From Pseudomonas sp. PDM18 (lineage in GTDB: Bacteria; Pseudomonadota; Gammaproteobacteria; Pseudomonadales; Pseudomonadaceae): a stretch of 64,000 bases of DNA. The DNA lies in NCBI RefSeq assembly GCF_014852585.1, contig NZ_JACVBX010000004.1, positions 310,001 to 374,000 on the forward strand. Direction: 5' to 3'. Made by a program: the position numbers and the translations under genes. The notes below the pieces were generated by a model. That model saw only the letters and a program-made list of their open reading frames with translations. It ran no database searches and was not told where the DNA came from. Shown piece by piece: positions 20,802 through 29,408 of this stretch (positions are counted from its first letter, which is position 1; each line of letters opens with the position of its first letter).

Positions 20802-21479
20802 ATGAAACTGCTGGTGGTGGAAGACGAGGCGCTGTTGCGCCATCACCTGTATACCCGGCTCGGCGAGCAAGGCCATGTGGTCGATGCCGTGGCCAACGCC
20901 GAAGAGGCGCTGTACCGCGCCGCCGAATATCATCACGATCTGGCAATGATCGACCTGGGCCTGCCGGGCATGAGCGGCCTGGACCTGATCCGCGAATTCC
21001 GCAGCCAGGGCAAGACCTTCCCCATTCTCATCCTCACCGCTCGTGGCAACTGGCAGGACAAGGTTGAAGGCCTGGCCGCCGGTGCCGACGACTACGTGGT
21101 CAAACCCTTCCAGTTCGAAGAGCTGGAGGCACGGCTGAACGCGCTGCTGCGCCGTTCCAGCGGCTTTGCGCAGTCGAGTATCGAGGCCGGCCCGCTGGTG
21201 CTGGACATCAACCGTAAACAGGCACTGGTCAACGGCGAATCGCTGCAACTGACCGCCTTCGAGTACCGCATCCTCGAGTACCTCATGCGCCATCACCAGC
21301 AGGTGGTGGCCAAGGAACGGCTGATCGAGCAGCTCTACCCGGACGACGATGAGCGCGACCCGAACGTCATCGAGGTGCTGGTCGGCCGCCTGCGCCGCAA
21401 GCTCGAGACCGCTGCGGGCTTCAAACCGATCGATACCGTGCGCGGCCAGGGCTACATCTTCAACGAGCTGTGCAAATGA
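20802..21479 (+). CDS. phoP: Response regulator PhoP
   Basis: DNA-binding regulator of the Mg2+/cationic-peptide response, 225 residues, OmpR family. Receiver ~1-115: VVEDEALLRHH, phosphoacceptor Asp in AMIDLGLPGMSG, Lys in DYVVKPFQFEE. Winged helix ~125-220: LTAFEYRILEYLMRH and VGRLRRKLE. I chose ATG at 20802, since the earlier start lies in the intergenic palindrome. Length equals P. aeruginosa PhoP. The stop overlaps the phoQ start (ATGA). Confidence 0.95.
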   Translation: MKLLVVEDEALLRHHLYTRLGEQGHVVDAVANAEEALYRAAEYHHDLAMIDLGLPGMSGLDLIREFRSQGKTFPILILTARGNWQDKVEGLAAGADDYVVKPFQFEELEARLNALLRRSSGFAQSSIEAGPLVLDINRKQALVNGESLQLTAFEYRILEYLMRHHQQVVAKERLIEQLYPDDDERDPNVIEVLVGRLRRKLETAAGFKPIDTVRGQGYIFNELCK

Positions 21480-22819
21480 TCCGCTCGCTGCGGCTGCGGC
21501 TAATGATCGGTGCGGCGATTCTCGCCGTGCTGTTCATGGCGGCGCTGCTGCCGGCTCTCCAGCGTGCGTTCAGCATCGCCCTGGAGAACGCCATCCAGCA
21601 GCGCCTGGCGGCGGACGTGGCGACCCTGGTGTCCTCGGCGCGCATCGAGGGCAATGTCCTGAGCATGCCCGAGCACCTGCCGGTGGAGGACTTCAACCTC
21701 CCCGAGTCCAAGTTGCTGGGCTTCATCTACGACCAGTCCGGCAGGCTGGTGTGGCGCTCCACCTCGGCCCAGGACGAGAGCGTCAGTTACTCGCCCAAGT
21801 ACGACGGCCTGATCGACGAGTTCACCCGCATCCGCGACGCCACCGGCCAGGAGTTCTTCGTCTACGACGTGGAGATCGACCTGCTCGGTGGCAAGCGTGC
21901 GGCCTACAGCATCGTCACCATGCAGCCGGAAAGCGAGTTCCGCGAGCTGGTCAGCGGCTTCCGCGACCAGCTCTACCTCTGGCTGGGGGGCGCGCTGCTG
22001 CTGTTGCTGGGCCTGTTGTGGCTCGGCCTCGGCTGGGGCTTCCGCTCCATGCGCGGCCTGCGTTCGGAACTGGACCAGATCGAGACCGGCGACCGCGAGC
22101 GCCTGAGTGACGATCACCCCGCCGAGATGCTGCGCCTGACCGACTCGGTGAACCGCCTGCTGGAAAGCGAGCGCGCCCAGCGCGAGCGCTATCGCAACTC
22201 CCTGGGCGACCTTGCCCACAGCCTGAAGACGCCGCTGGCGGTGCTGCAGGGCGTCAGCGAAACCCTCGCCGACGAGCCGAAGAACCGCGAGCAGGTGCAG
22301 GTGCTGCAGACCCAGATCGAGCGCATGAGCCAGCAGATCGGCTACCAGTTGCAGCGCGCAACGATGCGCAAGAGCGGCCTGATCCGCCACCGCGCGGCAC
22401 TCGACCCATTGCTGGACACTATCGGCGGTGCGCTGGACAAGGTCTACCGCGACAAGCGTGTGAAGCTGGAGCGGGAGATTCCGCCGGGCTTTTCCCTGCC
22501 GTTGGAAAAGGGCGCCCTGCTGGAGTTGCTCGGCAACCTGCTGGAGAACGCCTACCGCCTGTGCCTGACCACGGTAAAGGTCAGCGCACGCAAGAACGGC
22601 CGGCTGTTCGAGCTGATCATCGAGGACGACGGCCCCGGCGTGCCGGCCAGCCAGCGCGAACGTATCCTCAAGCGCGGCGAGCGCCTGGACACCCAGCACC
22701 CCGGCCAGGGCATCGGCACGGCGGTGGTGAAGGACATCATCGACAGCTACGACGGCGAGCTGGCGCTGGAGGATTCCGCGCTGGGCGGGGCGTGTTTCCG
22801 CATTCGCCTGCCGGGGTAG
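21476..22819 (+). CDS. phoQ: Sensor histidine kinase PhoQ
   Basis: Inner-membrane kinase/phosphatase that senses low Mg2+ and cationic peptides and signals to PhoP. 447 residues: TM1 (~11-31), periplasmic PAS-like sensor with the acidic patch region, TM2 (~163-188), HAMP, H-box GDLAHSLKTPLAVLQG, N-box LLGNLLENAYRL, G1 EDDGPGVP and G2 QGIGTAVVKDII. The G2 box has Thr where P. aeruginosa PhoQ has Leu (GIGLA), a minor change. Start ATG overlaps phoP. Loss of function in this gene is a known route to polymyxin resistance in P. aeruginosa; no truncation is seen here. Confidence 0.95.
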   Translation: MIRSLRLRLMIGAAILAVLFMAALLPALQRAFSIALENAIQQRLAADVATLVSSARIEGNVLSMPEHLPVEDFNLPESKLLGFIYDQSGRLVWRSTSAQDESVSYSPKYDGLIDEFTRIRDATGQEFFVYDVEIDLLGGKRAAYSIVTMQPESEFRELVSGFRDQLYLWLGGALLLLLGLLWLGLGWGFRSMRGLRSELDQIETGDRERLSDDHPAEMLRLTDSVNRLLESERAQRERYRNSLGDLAHSLKTPLAVLQGVSETLADEPKNREQVQVLQTQIERMSQQIGYQLQRATMRKSGLIRHRAALDPLLDTIGGALDKVYRDKRVKLEREIPPGFSLPLEKGALLELLGNLLENAYRLCLTTVKVSARKNGRLFELIIEDDGPGVPASQRERILKRGERLDTQHPGQGIGTAVVKDIIDSYDGELALEDSALGGACFRIRLPG

Positions 22820-22835
22820 TCGGGAGCCGGTTCGG

Positions 22836-22963
22836 GTTCGCGAGCTTGCTCGCGAACGCCCACTCACCGGAGTCTCGTTTTAGGTCGTAGGGCGCATAAT
22901 GCGCCAGCGTTATCCGCCGCGAGAGCAATCGGCGGATAACCCGTTCCGGGTTATGCGCCCTAC
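22836..22963. repeat. REP copy plus paired GTAGGGCGCATAA-type palindromes
   Basis: GTTCGCGAGCTTGCTCGCGAAC (22836-22856, a near-perfect palindrome of the REP family) and then two facing palindromes from GTAGGGCGCATAATGCGCC (22887) to GGGTTATGCGCCCTAC (22963), joined by GGCGGATAACCC. They lie between the convergent phoQ and AraC genes and may serve as a bidirectional end. Confidence 0.7.
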
Positions 22964-23000
22964 GGCCTGGGCGCAGGCGCTCCTACAGGTTGAAACCGAG

Positions 23001-24002
23001 CTATTCCCCCTGCTGCGCCCGGTAGGCCCCCGGCGTCAACCCCGTCCATTTCTTGAATGCCCGGTGGAACGCCGAAGGCTCGGAGAAGCCGAGCTGGTCG
23101 GCGATGTCCTGGATCGAGAGCTCAGCGCGCCCCAGGTAGTAGATCGCCAGGTCGCGGCGCAGCTGGTCCTTCAGCTCCTGAAAGTTCGGCCCCTCCTCGC
23201 GCAGGTGGCGGCGCAGGGTCTGCGGGCTCATGTGCAGTTGCGCGGCGACCTGTTCCAGGTCCGGCCAGCTGCGGCAGTCGCGGCCGAGCAGGCGGCGGAT
23301 CTGGCTGGTCAGGCTGTCGCCGCCATCGGGGCGGGCGAGCAGGTCGGCGGGGGAATCCTTGAGGAAGTGCTTGAGCGTGCGCTCGTCCTGCAGCAGCGGC
23401 ATGTCCAGGTAGCGCGCCTGCAGGAGCAGGCTGGTGCTGCCGGCAGAAAAGCGGCGAGGGCAGGGGAGCAGCAGGTCGTACTCGGCCTGGTGCTCGGGCG
23501 CCGGGTAGCTGAAGGTGGCTTCCTCCAGGCGGATGCGCTGGCCGATCAGCCAGCTGGCCAGGCGGTGCCAGATGAGCAGCAGGCTCTCGGCGAGGAAGTG
23601 GTCCGGGTCGCGCAGGTGCGTTTCGTCCAGGGTCAGGCGGGCGCGGTCGCCGTCGCGCACCAGCTCGATCCGTGGCGCCTCGGGAAACAGCCCGTAGAAC
23701 AGCGCGCCGCGTCCCAGAGCCTTTTCCAGCGTGCGGCAGTGGATGATCGCGTTGCACATCATGGCGAAGGTGCCGCGCTTGCTGGGCATGGCGCCGAAGC
23801 CCATGTACTCGTCGTCGAGCACTTCCCACAGGCGTTGCATCAGGCAGGTGAACTGCGACGGATCGATGCGTGCGCGGGGCTCGTCGAGGATGGCCGGGGC
23901 GATACCGGCGTCACGCAGCAGGACTTGGACATCAAGCCCCTTGCGCTGGGCCCCGTGGACGGCGGCGCGGACGAAATGGCTGGCAATGGTGCGTTCACGC
24001 AT
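23001..24002 (-). CDS. AraC-family transcriptional regulator
   Basis: A 333-residue regulator with an N-terminal arabinose-binding-like domain (~15-200) and a C-terminal AraC double helix-turn-helix: AAQLHMSPQTLRRHLREEG and DIADQLGFSEPSAFHRAFK, ending in KWTGLTPGAYR. I chose ATG at 24002 (MRERTIASHF), with AGGA six bases upstream, over the in-frame ATG at 24035. It is divergent from dctA and corresponds to PA1182. Its effector and targets are unknown. The divergent layout permits control of dctA, but the sigma-54 promoter there suggests other main control. Confidence 0.88.
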   Translation of the reverse strand: MRERTIASHFVRAAVHGAQRKGLDVQVLLRDAGIAPAILDEPRARIDPSQFTCLMQRLWEVLDDEYMGFGAMPSKRGTFAMMCNAIIHCRTLEKALGRGALFYGLFPEAPRIELVRDGDRARLTLDETHLRDPDHFLAESLLLIWHRLASWLIGQRIRLEEATFSYPAPEHQAEYDLLLPCPRRFSAGSTSLLLQARYLDMPLLQDERTLKHFLKDSPADLLARPDGGDSLTSQIRRLLGRDCRSWPDLEQVAAQLHMSPQTLRRHLREEGPNFQELKDQLRRDLAIYYLGRAELSIQDIADQLGFSEPSAFHRAFKKWTGLTPGAYRAQQGE

Positions 24003-24083
24003 GAGCGGTCCTTGTTGTTCTGGCCGCACGTCCAACAGCCGCGCGGTTAACCCGATCGAACCTGATCGGAGTTCTACAATCTA

Positions 24084-24175
24084 CGGTACGAAGGCCGTGG
24101 CGGATACCCGCCAGAGGGCGGGAAACCCGCCAGTACGGAGGCGGGTTTCCGCCATTTCTGAGGCCTTCCGTGCCG
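24084..24175. repeat. Composite inverted-repeat element upstream of dctA
   Basis: Outer arms CGGTACGAAGGCC (24084-24096) and GGCCTTCCGTGCCG (24162-24175) enclose three related 14-mers: GGCGGATACCCGCC (24099), GGCGGGAAACCCGCC (24117) and inverted GGCGGGTTTCCGCC (24140). The inverted unit can pair with either of the other two, giving alternative folds. The block ends ~55 bases before the sigma-54 promoter, where enhancer-binding proteins usually bind. It may be a REP-like element or a control site. Confidence 0.5.
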
Positions 24176-24228
24176 CGACTTTTTACGGAAGCTATTGAAT
24201 TTAAAGGGATTACATATTTTTTAAAGGT

Positions 24229-24245
24229 CTGGCACAGCACTTGCC
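24229..24245 (+). promoter_or_regulatory. Sigma-54 promoter of dctA
   Basis: CTGGCACAGCACTTGCC matches the -24/-12 consensus YTGGCACGRNNNTTGCW with the GG (24231-24232) and GC (24243-24244) at correct spacing. Transcription would start near 24256, about 110 bases before the dctA ATG. RpoN plus a DctD-type activator is the known control of dctA in pseudomonads and rhizobia. Confidence 0.8.
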
Positions 24246-24367
24246 ATATGCGATCAAGGCCTGCCTTCTGGCATGCCCTGAAAACAAATTCTCCCATTGC
24301 AGGGAGATAACGCGTTCGGTCTTGTGTTTCCTCCCAGGGAGCACTCGCCCGTGAGGACAGAGCTGCC

Positions 24368-25669
24368 ATGACCAAGCAACCCTTCTACAAAAGCCTGTAC
24401 GTGCAGGTACTGATCGCCATCGCCATCGGTATCGCACTCGGCCACTTCTACCCCGACACCGCCAAACTGATGAAGCCGCTGGGCGATGGCTTCGTCAAAC
24501 TGATCAAGATGGCCATCGCGCCGATCATCTTCTGCACCGTGGTTACCGGCATCGCCGGCATGCAGAGCATGAAGGCCGTGGGCAAGACGGGCGGCATGGC
24601 GCTGCTGTACTTCGAAATCGTTTCCACCGTCGCGCTGATCATCGGCCTGGTCGTGGTCAACGTCGTCCAGCCGGGTGCCGGCATGCACGCCGACGTCGCC
24701 ACGCTGACCGCCGAAATGAACAAGAACGCGGCGCTCACCGGCTTCATCGCTTCGGGCGAGAAGCAGAGCACCATCGACTTCTTCATGAACGTCATCCCCA
24801 GCACCGTGGTCGGCGCCTTCGCCAACGGTGACATCCTCCAGGTGCTGTTCTTCTCCGTGCTGTTCGGCTACGCGCTGCACCGCCTGGGTGACTACGGCAA
24901 GCCGGTGTTCGAGTTCATCGATCGCATCACCCACGTGATGTTCAACATCATCAACGTGATCATGAAGGTCGCTCCCATCGGTGCCTTCGGTGCCATGGCC
25001 TTCACCATTGGCGCCTATGGCCTCGGCTCGCTGGTGCAGCTGGGCCAGCTGATGCTGTGCTTCTACATCACCTGCCTGCTGTTCGTGCTGATCGTGCTGG
25101 GTGGCATCGCCCGCGCCCACGGCTTCAGCATCCTGCGCTTCATCTCCTACATCCGCGAAGAACTGCTGATCGTGCTGGGCACCTCGTCCTCCGAATCGGC
25201 CCTGCCGCGCATGATCGCCAAGATGGAGAAGCTGGGCGCCGACAAGAGCGTCGTCGGCCTGGTGATCCCCACCGGCTACTCGTTCAACCTGGACGGTACC
25301 TCGATCTACCTGACCATGGCCGCGGTGTTCATCGCCCAGGCCACTGACACCCCGATGGACATCACCCACCAGCTGACGCTGCTGGTCGTGCTGCTGATCG
25401 CCTCCAAGGGCGCTGCCGGCGTCACCGGTTCGGGCTTCATCGTGCTGGCCGCCACCCTGTCCGCCGTCGGCCACCTGCCGGTTGCGGGTCTGGCGCTGAT
25501 CCTGGGTATCGACCGCTTCATGTCCGAGGCCCGCGCCCTGACCAACCTGGTCGGCAACGGCGTGGCTACCATCGTGGTCGCCAAGTGGTGCAAGCAGCTG
25601 GACGAGAAGACCCTGTCCGCCGAACTGGCCGCAGGTCCTGGCAACTCCGCGGAGCTGCAGCCTTCCTGA
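24368..25669 (+). CDS. dctA: C4-dicarboxylate transport protein
   Basis: Inner-membrane symporter (DAACS family) for succinate, fumarate and malate, 433 residues with about eight membrane helices and two hairpin loops. Motifs include the Ser-rich hairpin [13 protein letters not shown], the core [19 protein letters not shown] and the C-terminal [19 protein letters not shown]. Length fits DctA. It is the main dicarboxylate uptake system of P. aeruginosa at higher substrate levels. Preceded by a sigma-54 promoter and followed by a clear terminator. Confidence 0.96.
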   Translation: MTKQPFYKSLYVQVLIAIAIGIALGHFYPDTAKLMKPLGDGFVKLIKMAIAPIIFCTVVTGIAGMQSMKAVGKTGGMALLYFEIVSTVALIIGLVVVNVVQPGAGMHADVATLTAEMNKNAALTGFIASGEKQSTIDFFMNVIPSTVVGAFANGDILQVLFFSVLFGYALHRLGDYGKPVFEFIDRITHVMFNIINVIMKVAPIGAFGAMAFTIGAYGLGSLVQLGQLMLCFYITCLLFVLIVLGGIARAHGFSILRFISYIREELLIVLGTSSSESALPRMIAKMEKLGADKSVVGLVIPTGYSFNLDGTSIYLTMAAVFIAQATDTPMDITHQLTLLVVLLIASKGAAGVTGSGFIVLAATLSAVGHLPVAGLALILGIDRFMSEARALTNLVGNGVATIVVAKWCKQLDEKTLSAELAAGPGNSAELQPS

Positions 25670-25724
25670 CGGGTTCGCTAAAGAGCAATTCGGCCCGGTG
25701 AACGTGAAGCGCCGGAGCCTTTCC

Positions 25725-25751
25725 AGCCCGCTCAATTGAGCGGGCTTTTTT
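25725..25751 (+). terminator. Rho-independent terminator of dctA
   Basis: Perfect palindrome AGCCCGCTCAATTGAGCGGGCT followed by a run of T, 55 bases after the stop codon. Confidence 0.9.
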
Positions 25752-25781
25752 ATGGGCGGGTGAAAAGGGCGGGGGCTGTTC

Positions 25782-26040
25782 GCAGGAGCGAGCTTGCTCG
25801 CGAAGCGTTTCCCGGCAGCTCTGGAGTTGGGCGGGTTCGCGAGCTGGAGCCCGGCGGCGCTCTCGGCCCAGCAGTTGTGGTGGGGATGGCCCGCTCCTGC
25901 AGGGGAGCGGGCGCGGGGTATCAGGCGGGGTTTAGGAGCGGGCCATGCCCGCGACGCAAGGCGTCAGCCTTGCCGGATTCCAGAGGATGCCCGGCGAGCG
26001 TGGGAGCGGACTTCGTCCGCGATCGGGTGGGAGCATCAAG
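25782..26040. repeat. REP-like repeat cluster between dctA and cyaB
   Basis: A canonical copy GCAGGAGCGAGCTTGCTCGCGAAG (25782-25805), then related elements of the form GGAGCGGGCCATGCCCGCGAC (~25934-25954) and GGGAGCGGACTTCGTCCGCGATCG (~26002-26026). These are different sequences with the same layout (GGAGCG-x-palindrome-GCGA), so the gap appears to have collected several subtypes. No gene is supported between 25752 and 26110. Confidence 0.6.
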
Positions 26041-26114
26041 GAGAAGGGCGTTACTGAAGCGGGGCGCCTGGGCGAGAGAACACGGACTCGGTAAAGAGGC
26101 CGCGAGGATCAGAG

Positions 26115-27500
26115 AATGATCTTGTCCTTGAGCTTCTCCGCCGCCTGCTGCAGCGCCTGGATGACCCGTTCCTTGTCGTAGTTCTGCACGTTGTTGGTGT
26201 CCAGGTACATGGAGAAGCCCGGCACCTCGTGCTCGACGAAGCTGGGGTTGGAGCCCAGGTCGCGGCGGAAGTCGACCACCTGGTAGATCTGTACCGGCTT
26301 GCTGAAGCCCTTCACGGCGATCTGGCCCTTGTCGCGGCACATCAGCACGTCCTTGACCAGCGAGTAGGTCTCGTGGCTGATGAGGATCTCGCCGGCTTCG
26401 GCGGCGCTTTCCAGGCGGCTGGCGAGGTTCACTTCGCGGCCGATGATGGTGTAGTCCATGCGCGTGTCGGCGCCGAAATTGCCCACGGTGCAGTAGCCGG
26501 TGTTCAGGCCCATGCGCACTTCCAGCGGTTTGGTGATGCCCTGGGCACGCCACTGCTGGCGCATGACCTTCATGTGCTTGCGCATGGCCACGGCCATGGA
26601 CACGGCGGCCACGGCGTCCTTCTTCGCGCCCTGGGTGGCCGGGTCGCCGAAGAACACCATCACGCAGTCGCCGACGAACTTGTCGATGGTGCCGCCGTAC
26701 TTCAGGGCGATCTTCGACATCTCGTTGAGGTAGTTGTTGAGCATGTCGGTGAGGGCCTCGGCCTCGAGTTCCTCGGACAGCTCGGTGAAGCCCTTGATGT
26801 CGGAGAAGAACACCGTGAGCTTCTTGCGCTGGGTTTCCAGGCGCACTGTGCGCTTGCCGCTGAAGATCGATTCCCACACCTGCGGCGACAGGTACTTGGC
26901 CAGGTTGCTGGCCAGGCGCGCGGCCTTTTCCTGCTCCAGCGTGATGTCCGAGCGGGCCTGGGCCAGGCGCAGGCCCTGCTGGTGCACGAAGAAAGCGGTG
27001 ATGCAGATGTACAGGGTGGAGAACAGCACGCTGACCAGCGCGACGATGCTCGGCGTCTGCCCCTTGTAGGCCGGGGTGATCAGCGCGGCGCTGAGGACTG
27101 CGGCGCTCAGTGCCACCAGCAGCGCCAGGCCCAGGGAACGCAGGCCGCCAATGATCAGCGCGGAGAAGGCGAGGATCAGCACCAGCATCAGGCTGGGCAC
27201 CTCGGAGAAGCCCAGCAGCGTGGTGGCGATGCCGGCATGCAGGGCATCGATGAACAGCAGCACCAGGCGCGTGCGTTGCGGGTTGTCGCGCTTGAAGCGA
27301 CGGCTGACCTGCTGGGCCAGATGCGGGTAGAGCAGGGCGTACGGGATCATCCAGAGGATCTCGTAGCCGAAGTACTTGGCGAAGGTGCCGGCGGTGATAG
27401 TCGCGGCGATGGCGATATACGCCAGCACGCGGGAATGGTATTCGCGCAGAGGGGCGGGGGTGAGCGGACTGCTGGCACGCTCAAGAACGTTAGGCTTCAT
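26115..27500 (-). CDS. cyaB: Adenylate cyclase class III with MASE2 membrane domain
   Basis: Makes cAMP from ATP; in P. aeruginosa CyaB is the main source of cAMP for Vfr-controlled virulence genes. About 461-463 residues: N-terminal MASE2 membrane domain (~20-180, six helices, starting REYHSRVLAY), then a class III cyclase domain (~215-400). Metal-binding Asp residues are in FFSDIKGFTEL and DKFVGDCVMVFFGD; GREVNLASRLE holds the transition-state Asn/Arg. The ATG at 27500 is preferred over a TTG six bases earlier. The stop lies at the extreme left (near 26115). CO2/bicarbonate and membrane inputs are known for this type. Confidence 0.93.
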
Positions 27501-27641
27501 GCGCAAGAAACTTCCCTGGTGCGCGTAGGCTCGTGGCCACTTGCGCGTCTGATTTTGGGAGGAATCTTATTCCATGCGCAGCCCCCGGACCAGCGGCGGT
27601 TCGCCACTCTTCGTCGCGGACCGCCGGTCACCTCGGGACTC

Positions 27642-28226
27642 TCAGGCCATCGTGCCGTCGGGCTTCTGGTAGATCGAGCGGCGGGGCTGGGCAAAGACCC
27701 GGCGCAGCATGGGTTCGAAGAACTCCAGGGGCAGCACTTCGCCGTCCGGATCGAAGGCGGCGGCATCGTAGCGCGCGCAGAATTCGATGGTCTGCTCGAA
27801 CTGCGGGTGGTCCTTGAACTGCTCGCGCAGGTGCCGGTCCAGGCCCAGGTGATGGAAGAAGTAGTAACCCTGGAAGATCGCGTGCTTCTCGATCATCCAC
27901 AGGTTCGCCTCGCTGACGAACGGCTTGAGGATGGCCGCGGCGATGTCGGCGTGGTTGAACGAGCCGAGGGTGTCGCCGATATCGTGGAGCAGGGCGCAGA
28001 CCACGTACTCCTCGTCGCGACCGTCGCGGTGGGCCAGGGTGGCGGTCTGCAGCGAGTGGGTCAGGCGGTCCACCGGGAAGCCACCGAAGTCGCCGTCGAG
28101 CAGGCGCAGGTGGGTCATGATCCGGTCGGGCAGAAGCGCGGCGTACTGGCCGAAGTCCTTGGCGATGATCGCCCAGTCCTCGGCGCTGCCGTCTTCCATG
28201 TGGGTGAAGTTGGCGCGTGCGTTCAT
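27642..28226 (-). CDS. HD-domain protein, PhnZ/MIOX-like ligand pattern
   Basis: A 194-residue cytoplasmic HD-superfamily protein. Candidate metal ligands are His57 (THSLQTA), His81-Asp82 (LLHDIGD), His92 (NHADIA), His115 (EKHAIFQGYYF) and Asp154 (RYDAAAFD). The H...HD...H...H...D order is shared by HD phosphohydrolases with two metals and by the mixed-valent diiron oxygenases PhnZ and myo-inositol oxygenase. I cannot decide between hydrolase and oxygenase. I chose ATG at 28226 (MNARANFTHMEDGS); an upstream start is in frame at 28271. It lies upstream of cyaB on the same strand (~140 bases), but a joint role is only a guess. Confidence 0.75.
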   Translation of the reverse strand: MNARANFTHMEDGSAEDWAIIAKDFGQYAALLPDRIMTHLRLLDGDFGGFPVDRLTHSLQTATLAHRDGRDEEYVVCALLHDIGDTLGSFNHADIAAAILKPFVSEANLWMIEKHAIFQGYYFFHHLGLDRHLREQFKDHPQFEQTIEFCARYDAAAFDPDGEVLPLEFFEPMLRRVFAQPRRSIYQKPDGTMA

Positions 28227-28397
28227 CAGGCTGTGCTCTCTTGTGATAGTCGTGGCGTGTCTGGATGGCACGGGTCCAGTCTAGAAGCCTGACGAGCACG
28301 CGGTAGTGTCCGTGCAGCGCCAGCGGGGTGTCCCGGTGGGCGCGAATGGTGGGCCATCAGCCGCGCGGATGGCGGCTGCCCTGGCCTGAAGCGACGC

Positions 28398-29201
28398 TCA
28401 GGGATTCTGCGGATCATGCCCCAGCGACTGCAGGAACAGCGAGAACAGCTCTGGCTGCGAGGAGATGTCGAGCTTGTTGTACAGGTGGCGGCGGTGGACC
28501 TTGATGGTCTCCGGCGAGATCGCCAGGCGCTCGGCCATGGCCTTGGAGGAGTAACCCCGCAGGATCAGCCGGGCGATCTCCAGCTCACGCTCGGACAGCA
28601 CGCCGGCGCCGAAGTGGCTCAGGGCATCGCGCACCTGCACCGCCACACCCTCGCTTGTGCCCGGCAGCAGGCGCTGGCTGCGCAGCTGCCAGTGCTGCTG
28701 CATCAGCGCCAGCACCCAGGGGCAGAGCATCGCCAGCAGGCCGATCTGCTCCCCATCGAACATTTTGCGCATGCCCAGTGACAGTGACAGCGCGCCCTGG
28801 CCGGGAAGCTGGAGGATGAACTGCACCTCGTCCTCCAGCACGTTGTCGTGGAAGTAGCTGAGGAAGTACTCGCTCTGGCGGAACTGGTCCGGGGAAATTT
28901 CCTCCAGCCGATACAGCCCGCTGGGCACGCCGTCGCGGCAGGCCTGGTAGAACGGGTCGAGCTGGAACAGCCCGTCGAGGTAGATGGCCATGGCCGCCGG
29001 GCCGGCGGTGGGCTCGGCGTCGTATTCCTCCAGCGCCACCGGGGTGCCGCTGGCTGGGTAGAACATCGCCAGGGCGTTATCGAACGGCAGCCACTGGTGC
29101 AGCAGCAGGACCAGTTGCTTCCAGAAGCGCGGCTGGCCGATCTGCTCGATGGCGCGGCCGAGGTTGGCGTGCATGCCGACCTCGCGGAACAGGGTGTGCA
29201 T
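28398..29201 (-). CDS. LuxR-family transcriptional regulator
   Basis: A 267-residue regulator with a C-terminal LuxR helix-turn-helix (~200-260): LSERELEIARLILRGYSSKAMAERLAISPETIKVHRRHLYNKL, quoted here as LSERELEIARLILRGY...SPETIKVHRRHL. The N-terminal ~180 residues match no domain I recognise, and no autoinducer-binding signature is clear. Start ATG at 29201 has GGAG upstream; an internal ATG at 29174 is possible. It is divergent from an amino acid permease and an S58 peptidase, so it probably controls them. No adjacent LuxI is present. Confidence 0.85.
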   Translation of the reverse strand: MHTLFREVGMHANLGRAIEQIGQPRFWKQLVLLLHQWLPFDNALAMFYPASGTPVALEEYDAEPTAGPAAMAIYLDGLFQLDPFYQACRDGVPSGLYRLEEISPDQFRQSEYFLSYFHDNVLEDEVQFILQLPGQGALSLSLGMRKMFDGEQIGLLAMLCPWVLALMQQHWQLRSQRLLPGTSEGVAVQVRDALSHFGAGVLSERELEIARLILRGYSSKAMAERLAISPETIKVHRRHLYNKLDISSQPELFSLFLQSLGHDPQNP

Positions 29202-29408
29202 CGGCGGACGATCTCCGGCAAGCGTGGGTTCGGCCCACGGTTTCCTCCTTTTACCGGTTCGCCGTCAAGGGGGCGTAACCCCAAATGGTGATTGGCCGCT
29301 TTGCCTGCCACGCACAGACTCAGCGCCACCTGACGCCCCGAGCAAGAGGGCGCAACAAGGTTTTCGTTCCTGCCTCAGCCACCAATAACAACACGAGGAA
29401 ACAACGAT

